In this document: piece after piece, positions 57,417 through 64,000 of the stretch
Numbering within the stretch: the stretch's first letter is position 1
How the letters are laid out: every line of letters begins with the position of its first letter
DNA from: Thraustochytrium sp. TN22
Taxonomy: Eukaryota > Sar > Bigyra > Thraustochytrida > Thraustochytriidae
Direction of reading: 5' to 3'
NCBI GenBank assembly: GCA_013306675.1
Contig: JABLUY010000054.1
Location: 1 to 64,000, forward strand
Length of the DNA stretch: 64,000 bases
Position numbers and translations under genes: made by a program
The notes under the pieces: generated by a model
What the model was told of the DNA's origin: nothing
Databases searched by the model: none
Seen by the model: the letters and a program-made list of their open reading frames with translations, nothing else

Positions 57417-59174
57417 CTACGAGAAGTTGATCTCGCGCAAGAAGGCGACGTCGACGGGGTGGAGCGGGGTGGAGGGCTGCACAGGCAAGAGAGGGCGGTG
57501 CAGGGCGTCGCAGACGTGGCGGACCTTGGCGAGGAGGATAGAGCGCGAGGACGAGCAGAGCTCGGGCGGCCAGGTGGCGCTGCGGAGGCGCTCCAGCGCG
57601 CGGCGCGGACGGCCAAGCGCCAGGTCGACCTCGGCCTGGCGCAGCACGAGCTCTGGGACGTCGAGGTCTCGCGCCCAGGAGCGCGCGAGCGGGCTGTGGA
57701 GGAGGTCCTCGCGCGCCTCCGGCAGGCCGAGGGCGCGCAGGACGGCATCGAGCTCCAAGAGCGCGAGAGGGTCGGAGCGCGCCAGCCCGCGCTCCAAAAA
57801 CATGCGCGCCTGGTCCAGGTCGCCGAGCAGCTTCCAGTAGACGAGGCCCACGAGGCGCTGCGTGGCGGGCCCGCGATCCTCGGTCAGGAGGGCGCCAATC
57901 AGCGCTCGGGCGTCAGCTTCGCCGCCCACGGCGTGGCCGGCCACGAGCACCCGCTTGGCCCTGGTGTGCGGGTCGAGGGGCTGCAGCGAGGTCCGGAACG
58001 GCAGCGGCGGCTCGCGACGCGCTTCCGCGGCGAGGAGCAGGAGGCCCTTGGCGGCCTTTTGTGCGACGGCGGCCTCGCCGCCGGGCGAAAGCTTGCGCGA
58101 GACGGTCCAGGCCAGGTCGAGGCAGCCTGTGCCGAGCATCTCGAGAAGCGCGAAATGGCTTGCGCGCTGGCCGGTGAGCAGCTGGGACGTGCGCTCGGGT
58201 CCAAAGGAGCGGAGTCGCGCGGACTCCACACCGCCTGCAGAGCTTGTTGAGACGGCAAGGATGGCGATGCCGCTTCGGATGTCCTCCCAGCCGAAGGCCG
58301 TGAGCGGGTGCCACAGGTCCGCGGCATCATCCTGGTTCGAGTCCTTGTCTTCCTTGCACTCCTTGGTTTCCACCTCGGCAGCTGGCTGCGGGCCGCGCCT
58401 TCGTCGGCGCGAGAGCAGCAGCGGCGAGGCCTGGGAGGTGCGCTGGCGCAGCTCGTCGCGCCGGGCTGCTGCGGCCGCGGGCGACGGCTTGGCTTTCTGG
58501 GTGACTCTTGGCGCTCTGGTGAGCGAAAAGGCCGCCTGGTTGGCGACGGGGGCGGCGTCAAGCCGCACCAGCGCCGGCCGGGCCGCGGGCAGGTCAGCCT
58601 TTTGCGGGAGCATCCAGTGCGTGTGGTCCAGCGGGACGGCGCAGGAGACGCAGATGTTGCCGGGCGCCTCGATGCGCTCGAAGAGTGTGGGGTCGTCTCC
58701 GCGCAGCTCGTAGTGCACGAGCACGCCGGTGTCTGCCTCGCCGACGGAGGCCCAGCAGGCGGCCTCATCGGCACCGAAGCAGAAGGGCGCTTCGCGGCCG
58801 GCGCTTGGGTGAAAGGGCGAGCTCCCGGTGCAGGCCTGCACGCCGCCGGGGACCCAGCCGCGCACGTCGACGCCCTCGCTGACCCTTGTCCTGCGCACGA
58901 AGCGCGTCCGGATGACGAGGTCCGCGCCGGTCGCGCGGTCCACCAGCGCAAGAAGTCGCCCCCCGAGCGCCGGGCAAACGGTGGCTTGCAAGCAGTCATT
59001 CTCCAGCACGACGACTTCGGTCTCGCGCAAGACCGGGTCTGCGCCCGCGACGGCGCCGTACGCAGGCTCCCGGATGACCTGGCCATCGCCCTGCACCCAG
59101 GGCGCCAGGTCCGACACGGGCTCGCACGCCGCGTACTCCAGGAGCACCTCCTCGCTGCGCGCCGCGGGCGCCAT
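57417..59174 (-). CDS. DUF5107-like (galactose-mutarotase fold) protein with TPR-like C-terminus
   Basis: The protein has 585 residues. Residues about 45-200 resemble DUF5107: VVLENDCLQATVCPALGGRL then LALVDRATGADLVIRTRF is the usual first strand pair, and LDHTHWMLPQ lies near a later strand. DUF5107 proteins are mostly bacterial and usually followed by TPR repeats. Here residues 440-570 are Leu/Ala/Arg-rich helices in TPR-like pairs (YWKLLGDLDQARMFLERGLA, RQAEVDLALGRPRRALERLR). A basic, disordered insertion (about 235-285) splits the middle. The usual internal catalytic-type residues cannot be judged from the sequence alone. Substrate unknown; a carbohydrate-related role is inferred from the fold. 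The ATG at 59174 starts directly before the domain. Confidence 0.65.
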   Translation of the reverse strand: MAPAARSEEVLLEYAACEPVSDLAPWVQGDGQVIREPAYGAVAGADPVLRETEVVVLENDCLQATVCPALGGRLLALVDRATGADLVIRTRFVRRTRVSEGVDVRGWVPGGVQACTGSSPFHPSAGREAPFCFGADEAACWASVGEADTGVLVHYELRGDDPTLFERIEAPGNICVSCAVPLDHTHWMLPQKADLPAARPALVRLDAAPVANQAAFSLTRAPRVTQKAKPSPAAAAARRDELRQRTSQASPLLLSRRRRRGPQPAAEVETKECKEDKDSNQDDAADLWHPLTAFGWEDIRSGIAILAVSTSSAGGVESARLRSFGPERTSQLLTGQRASHFALLEMLGTGCLDLAWTVSRKLSPGGEAAVAQKAAKGLLLLAAEARREPPLPFRTSLQPLDPHTRAKRVLVAGHAVGGEADARALIGALLTEDRGPATQRLVGLVYWKLLGDLDQARMFLERGLARSDPLALLELDAVLRALGLPEAREDLLHSPLARSWARDLDVPELVLRQAEVDLALGRPRRALERLRSATWPPELCSSSRSILLAKVRHVCDALHRPLLPVQPSTPLHPVDVAFLREINFS

Positions 59175-59841
59175 GAAGCTCGCGCCTTGGCCCCGGGCGT
59201 CCGCCTCGTGCGCCCCTGCCCGGTCACTCCGAGAGTCTCGAGCCAGCCTTTCAACTCACTGACCACGGCAAGTTGTCCGCTAGGCTAGCTTCGTCAAGTC
59301 CAAGAGTCTGAGCCTCGTCTCTCGGCACGCACGGCATCAACGCCTCACAACGGCCAACTCGGGAACCCGCATCCCAGCCCGCGCCGCGCGGCCAGCCAGG
59401 TCAGGTCATTCACTCCTCGCCTACGCCTGCCTCCGCCGCCACGCTCGTGATCGCAGTCTCGCATTCCCGCCTTGCCCGCCCCCTGTGCGTTCGTCCCCGC
59501 GCGGCGCAGGCGCTCCGCAGCTCAGCCGAGCTCGCAGGAGCCGTCACCGCCGCCAGCAGAGGCGTCGCCCGGCGAGCGTGATGCCGCCGCGCGGCCGCCC
59601 CGCGTTCCCCGGCTGCAGGGGAAAACCCCCCGCGCGCTTCGCCGCGCGGCATGCCAAGTCGCGGGTCGGCTTGATTGCCGGCGCCCCGGCCGAGCCCGAG
59701 TCAGGCCTGGCAGGCCCGAGTCCGCGCGCGCGCGCGCCGGCAGACCCGGACGCGGCCTCCGGCAGGCGCGGCGGCGGGCGGAGGCGCGGCGGCGCGCGGC
59801 CAGCGCGGCCTCGCGGCCTCGCGGCCTCGCGGCCAGGCGCG
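59175..59841. other. divergent intergenic region
   Basis: GC-rich, with gcgcgcgcgcgccgg and gcggcctcgcggcctcgc runs (59728-59835). An in-frame ATG at 59581 would extend the SUFU-like protein by 87 Arg/Pro/Ala-rich residues; I prefer the later start. No other gene is seen. Confidence 0.5.
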
Positions 59842-60981
59842 ATGGGCAACTGCGTGGGCGGCGGCGGCGCGGCGCGCGGGGACGCGCTGGCGCTGGCGGC
59901 GTACGAGGCGCGTGACGGGGACGAGGGCGGCGGCGGGCATGGGCATGGGCATCGAGGCTCGCTCGGGCGGCGCGGGCGCGTGGAGAACCGGCCGCGGCGC
60001 GCGCGGCAGCGGCGCGGGAGCGGCGGGGAATGGGGCGAGGAGGAGGAGGAGGAGGGGGAGGAGGAGGGGGAGGAGGGCGGGCTGGAGGAGGCAGAGGAGG
60101 AGGAGGAGGCGCGCAGCGAGGAGCCGGAGAGCGTGGACTCGCAGGAGGCGGAGGCAAGGCGCGCCGCGGCGGAGGCCGCGTACGAGGACGTGCTGAACAC
60201 GGTGCTGGTGGCCAAGGACCGCATGTACAGACGCATGGAGAGGCGCGGCGGGTACAAGCTGCTGCAGAGCGCCATGGCCAAGCTGGTGAGCCCGACGTTC
60301 TTCGGCACGGCGTCCTGGCCGAGCGCGCGGCAGGCGCACCGCTGCCTCGTGCACCGCTCGCGCAAGTCGGCGCTCATCATCTCGGACGGCCTGTGCGATC
60401 CGAGCGTGCCGCAGGGGCGCCGCGGCGACGCGGACGACGAGGACGCGGACGACGAGGACGCCGTCGACGGCGATGGCGAGGGCGCTGCCGCCTCCTGGGA
60501 CCTCGGCTTCGGCTACGAGGTCTTCGCGGAGTTCGTCGACGGCACGCGCGCCTTGCGCGACCGCTTCACCGAGGACGCCTGGGTCCACACGTGGGAGGCG
60601 CTCCTGCTCGACTGCATCACGCAGAGCCTGGCGGCGCAGGGCCGCGACTTTTTGCCGCTCTTCGAGAGCATGGATGAGTGCATGTCGCTCGAGATCCCGC
60701 GCCAGAGCCTGCCCGAGGGCACGCCGCCAGCGCTCGTCAACCAGCGCGGCACCGTCGGCGTCCTGCTTTTCACCTCCGAGGCGCCCGACGTCCCTGCGCA
60801 CATCGCGCTGCCCACCGGGACGGCGCGCCTCGTCGCCGTTCGCCTGCTCACCGAGGACCAGCTCGCCTCTATCTTGCGTGCTGAGACGCAGCAGGAAGCC
60901 ATTGACGCTCGGCTCGCGCTGGTCGACCAGTTTGCCGCCGACAAGACATTTCACCGCGTCAACCTCGCCGCCCTCGCCTGA
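59842..60981 (+). CDS. Suppressor-of-fused-like domain protein with N-myristoylation signal
   Basis: The protein has 379 residues. It begins MGNCVGGGG, a strong N-myristoylation and palmitoylation signal. A Gly/Arg- and then Glu-rich disordered region runs to about residue 115. The C-terminal domain, about 125-379, has features of the SUFU family: FGYEVFAEFVDGT, SLEIPRQSLPEGTPPALVNQ, and a late strand-helix pair ARLVAVRLLTEDQLASIL. SUFU-domain proteins occur in bacteria and in animal Hedgehog signalling; protist functions are unknown. Membrane anchoring and an acidic linker suggest a signalling adaptor (inferred). The ATG at 59842 was chosen for the MGNC start. Confidence 0.6.
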   Translation: MGNCVGGGGAARGDALALAAYEARDGDEGGGGHGHGHRGSLGRRGRVENRPRRARQRRGSGGEWGEEEEEEGEEEGEEGGLEEAEEEEEARSEEPESVDSQEAEARRAAAEAAYEDVLNTVLVAKDRMYRRMERRGGYKLLQSAMAKLVSPTFFGTASWPSARQAHRCLVHRSRKSALIISDGLCDPSVPQGRRGDADDEDADDEDAVDGDGEGAAASWDLGFGYEVFAEFVDGTRALRDRFTEDAWVHTWEALLLDCITQSLAAQGRDFLPLFESMDECMSLEIPRQSLPEGTPPALVNQRGTVGVLLFTSEAPDVPAHIALPTGTARLVAVRLLTEDQLASILRAETQQEAIDARLALVDQFAADKTFHRVNLAALA

Positions 60982-62206
60982 TGAAGACTCTCCATCGAGT
61001 GTCGCCTCACCATGATGATGACAACTATTGCCTGCCTCGCGCAGTCCGCGCAGGTGTAAGTATATCTTTGCGATGAGTTTTGACCGTGACGCGGCCACAG
61101 AGGCACACCCGCGGTCAGCCGCAGAGAGAGAGAAGGACAAGGATGGGCTTGCACAGAATAATCAACGACGACGTGTGTTGTTAAGTTAGAGGAGCTTGAG
61201 TCGGATCGCTATGACGCTCACCTCGTGCGGATGGCCATTGCTTACAGATCTTGGAGAGAGCGAAATTTCTTCCCGCACCAAGCAAATCAAACAGCAGGGA
61301 CGATGGAGGTCGCCGTCCTGGGCCAGCCAAAGAGAGTCCTCCAGACCTTCACGGACTGGCGATTCCACCAGCGCAGGCCCTGGCCATTCAGGTTCGGGAG
61401 GTTGCGGGCGCTAAGTGTTGTCGATCTCGTCGCAGGCCACAAAGCCAACGCGCGCGCCAAAGATGACAAGCAAGGAAGCCGTCCCCGGCGGGCCGCTTCA
61501 CCGCGCTTCAAGAGGCCAGTTGAAAAGAGGCCAGTTGAGATTTCGTATCGTCATCTTGCTTTTCGTCGTAGTTTATGGATAGCCACGGTATCCCGCGCGG
61601 CGATGCCATCGCCGTTGGCGTAGCCGCCCGCGCCCTGCAGAAATCGATGGCACTGCTTCCTGACTTGATGATGGCCGTGCCGAGCTGGCGATCGATATCA
61701 ACGGAACTCCTTGATACGTGACGCCGTGGTTGATTTATCGTCGGAAGGGCGTGGCCCTGTGAAGGGGACAGAGGCGGTACGACCCCGTTCGTACCCTGTG
61801 ACAGCCGGTTCAAGCTGCATCCCACCCAACACGCAACTGCGACTCGGACACGACACGCGCGCAGGCTACGAGCTGAGCGCGAGCGGGGGCGCTTCAAGCA
61901 AGCAAGCTAGCTAGCTAGTGCTGGCAGAACCCAAGGCCGCGCGCGGGCGGCGGGCGGCAGCGGCGGCGACGCCCACGGCGGCGACGGCGGCGCGGTAGAG
62001 TCAACGCGCGCTTGCCTGGTCCTGCAGGAGCGGCGGCGGCGCCAGCGATTGGGCTGCAGTACCGCGCGGGAGGCACGACGGACGGGGCAAGCGCCACGGC
62101 GCCCGGGGGAGGGCGCCCTACCTCCCCTACCTCCTCCTCCTCCTTATCCTCGTACGCTGCTTCGACAGCGCCGACGGCTGCGCCAACGAGCGTGGACTCG
62201 ACGATC
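60982..62206. other. 1.2-kb intergenic region
   Basis: The left part, to about 61180, follows the SUFU-like gene. From 61180 to 61900 the composition is balanced and short frames exist on both strands (plus 61225-61623, minus 61508-61897), but none shows a domain or strong codon bias. A small multi-exon gene cannot be excluded. Near 61903-61917 there is a gcaagcaagctagctagcta run. Confidence 0.5.
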
Positions 62207-62956
62207 ATGGGCTCGCCGATTTTGACGGGCGCGCTGGTGGCTGGGTGTATTGGGTTCTGCGTGGCCATGGGCGTGCTGTACTACTACAAGTACTACCGAG
62301 GAGCGGCGGACGAGGGATCGCAGCGCGCGACGGCCGTGGGTGGCGACGGCTGGATTGATCCGTACGCCTTCAATGGGATCCCGAAGGAGGGCGCGCCGCC
62401 CGTGGCGAGGCCGGTCGATGCCAGCCAGCACGATGACAGCGAGCCCGTGGAGGTGGCCGTGCCCGTGGCGCAGCCCGGTGAGCGCCCGCCGCGGCCTGCA
62501 AGCAGGCCACCACTGCGCCCGCTGCGCCGCCCCCCACTCACGTCGGGCGCCACGGGCGGCCCGCACGAGGCGGACCAAGACGCCATGTGCGTGAGCGACG
62601 AGGAGGGATCGCGCCGCGAGAGCCAGAGGTCCGCGAGCTCGCGTAGAATCTCTGCTGCGACAGAGGAAAGCGACGCTGAGGAGGACCAGGCGGAGCGTGG
62701 CCACGTGAGTCGTGTCGAAGCCCCGGCGCCACTCGTCTTACCCACGAGCATGGGCATGTCTGACGAGGACTTTCGCGCCGTGGTCCACGAGTACTACGCC
62801 GAGTGGGCCCCAGAGGTGGACGAGGCTACGCTCGGCGTGGTGCTGGCGTCCTACGGCGACTCCGAGCACTCCCGTGGCGACCTCGACATGCAGCTTCACG
62901 AGACCTACGGCGAAGGACTGGACGAGTTCTTCGTCCGCACGCGGCAGCAGCCGTAG
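62207..62956 (+). CDS. single-pass membrane protein of unknown family
   Basis: From the ATG at 62207 the protein has 249 residues. A TM helix lies right at the start (LTGALVAGCIGFCVAMGVLYYYK), followed by a Tyr/Lys-rich stop-transfer segment. The cytoplasmic part begins with WIDPYAFNGIPKEG, then a Pro/Arg- and Ser/Glu-rich disordered region. A small acidic C-terminal domain of about 65 residues (FRAVVHEYYAEWAPEVDEAT, VLASYGDSEHSRGDLDMQL) looks folded. The frame is open upstream to a TTG at 62012 with an Ala/Ser/Thr-rich segment, so a spliced or earlier start is possible. Compared with the other single-TM gene in the window it shares layout but no clear sequence. Function unknown. Confidence 0.6.
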   Translation: MGSPILTGALVAGCIGFCVAMGVLYYYKYYRGAADEGSQRATAVGGDGWIDPYAFNGIPKEGAPPVARPVDASQHDDSEPVEVAVPVAQPGERPPRPASRPPLRPLRRPPLTSGATGGPHEADQDAMCVSDEEGSRRESQRSASSRRISAATEESDAEEDQAERGHVSRVEAPAPLVLPTSMGMSDEDFRAVVHEYYAEWAPEVDEATLGVVLASYGDSEHSRGDLDMQLHETYGEGLDEFFVRTRQQP

Positions 62957-63470
62957 CCTAGTCTTCTTGACTGATGAACATCATAACCATGACCTTCTTC
63001 TTGACTCTCCCCCATGTCACTCAGCCTGAGGCGGCCCGGGCTCTCATCAAAGTCAGACCAAAGTCGCATGAGTTCCTGTCCCCCTGCGACCTGCGGCACG
63101 GGGCCAGAACCTTGGCAAAACTAGCTAGAGCGGCCCAGGGCCGCCCCGAGCCGAGGTGCTCGGAAAATCGTGCAAGGCTCCGAAGCAGCACCGGGTCCGC
63201 ACCGGCGGTGGCGAAGCGCGGTTCCGCAGCACACATCGATCGGACGCGGCAAGCCAGGCAGACCTGCTTGCTTCAAGCCGCTTGTCGTGGCTTGTTGGAC
63301 TTGGAGTGGCTTGCTTGGTGACAGTGCGGCACCAACCACCACCACCACCACACCCAGAACTCGAAGGGCGACTCGGAGCGAGCGTGGCGGCAGACCCAGA
63401 GCGGCCGCGGCACGCACAGGGGAGGCGGCGGCGGCGCAGGCGCAGGCGAAGGCGCAGGCGCAGGCGCAAA
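62957..63470. other. intergenic region
   Basis: Lies between two plus-strand genes. A gcgcaggcgcaggcg tract (63434-63468) lies directly before the exonuclease ATG, and a ccaccaccaccacc run near 63336. No separate gene is visible. Confidence 0.55.
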
Positions 63471-64000
63471 ATGTCCTCGCCAGCGGCGCTGCCAAGCGAC
63501 GAAGTGCAGGAGGCGACGGCGGCGCTGGAGAATGCGTCGCTCGCGGAGCAGGACAAGGAGGCGCCGCAGCTGCGCGCGAGCGCACCGGCGTTCACGCCCT
63601 CGTTCGCATCGGCCGCAGCGTACGCGCCCCCAGCGGCGCCGGCGCAGGTGCAGCAAGAGCAGGAGGAGCCGTGGCTATGCTCGATCGACGTGGAGTGCGT
63701 CGCGACCGGGCTGACGAACGGGCACCGCGCCGTGGCGCGCGTGGCGCTCGTGGACCAGCACGAGAACGTGCTGCTGGACGCCCTGGTGAAACCGGAGCAG
63801 GAGATTGTGTCGCACCTGACGCCGTTGACAGGGATTGAGCCGGGGGCTCTGGAGGAGGCGCCCTCGCTGCAGGAGGTGCGCGAGCAGCTGCTGGCGCTGA
63901 TGCCCTCGCACGCCGTGATTGTGGGCCAGGCCGTGCACCACGACATTGAGTGGCTGGAGCTGGAGGAGGGCACACACTTTGCGGAGTTCATCGACATCGG
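63471..64000 (+). CDS. DEDDh 3'-5' exonuclease domain protein (N-terminal part, runs off the window)
   Basis: The visible part has 176 codons and no stop. The first 68 residues are Ala/Glu/Gln-rich and disordered. An RNase-T-type exonuclease domain follows: motif I CSIDVECVATG (the DxE pair), then VARVALVDQHENVLLDALVK, TPLTGIEPGALEEAPSLQEV, and motif II VGQAVHHDIEWLEL with the second Asp. The spacing resembles plant SDN and animal REXO/ISG20-type RNA exonucleases (VKP...TGI...GQ..NHD). The third motif with the catalytic His and Asp would lie beyond the window. It should trim RNA 3' ends; substrate unknown. The ATG at 63471 is the first in this frame. Confidence 0.85.
   Translation, partial: MSSPAALPSDEVQEATAALENASLAEQDKEAPQLRASAPAFTPSFASAAAYAPPAAPAQVQQEQEEPWLCSIDVECVATGLTNGHRAVARVALVDQHENVLLDALVKPEQEIVSHLTPLTGIEPGALEEAPSLQEVREQLLALMPSHAVIVGQAVHHDIEWLELEEGTHFAEFIDI

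Noticed and set aside
58325-58345. tRNA B-box-like ggttcgagtcc
   Set aside because: It lies inside the coding sequence of the DUF5107-like gene, with no acceptor stem or A-box at the right distance.
59701-61140. 479-codon minus frame opposite the SUFU-like gene
   Set aside because: Antisense shadow of composition; Leu/Arg/Ala-rich.

Overview
This window is nuclear DNA from a GC-rich, compact, intron-poor protist. The evidence is eukaryotic gene content (uL5/RPL11, PDCD5, diphthine synthase, Dus2, a NEK kinase, a two-pore K+ channel, a mitochondrial carrier), spliceosomal GT-AG introns, very high third-position GC, and short gene spacing with many head-to-head pairs. The gene mix suggests a stramenopile (thraustochytrid-like) or an intron-poor alga: PDZ-TIR proteins, an AROM-type shikimate fusion, a twin-pore channel, LarB, and a remnant of a Crinkler/REase-type gene. 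The sequence alone does not fix the lineage.

Layout. 0.8-5.1 kb: two divergent paralogous PDZ-TIR genes in tandem on the minus strand. 5.7-6.6 kb: a broken effector/REase-like gene. 7.3-10.7 kb: a small lipidated-type protein and two coiled-coil proteins. 11-15.4 kb: cysteinyl-tRNA synthetase and Dus2. 15.4-19.6 kb: a NEK kinase-RCC1 protein carrying a CAP-Gly domain. 20.2-21.8 kb: an ankyrin protein. 21.8-26.3 kb: a gene-free, repeat-rich stretch. 26.4-29.9 kb: RPL11 (intron directly after the start codon) and an oxoglutarate/malate-type carrier. 30.1-31.6 kb: a nine-exon LRR gene with one repeat per exon. 32.3-37.6 kb: a single-pass membrane protein, a shikimate kinase / decayed dehydroquinase / double shikimate dehydrogenase fusion, and an NMN adenylyltransferase-like gene. 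37.9-46 kb: SETD3-like methyltransferase, LarB, a Golgi-type sulfotransferase, a mobile-element fossil, DPH5 and a K+ channel. 47-54.1 kb: a very long TRF4-type poly(A) polymerase, divergent from an EF-hand protein. 54.6-64 kb: PDCD5, a two-TM protein, a DUF5107-like protein, a SUFU-like protein, a single-TM protein, and a DEDDh exonuclease cut by the window end.

Most genes are unrelated housekeeping or signalling genes that share only promoter space. Three patterns cut across them. First, at least three genes (membrane protein at 32.3 kb, SETD3-like, K+ channel) are followed, just after the stop codon, by a diverged copy of their own 3' coding end. Second, several introns use the donor GTACGT(G). 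Third, introns are rare except in the LRR gene, where exon and repeat coincide exactly. All splice models and functions here were read by eye from sequence and recalled family motifs; no search was run.
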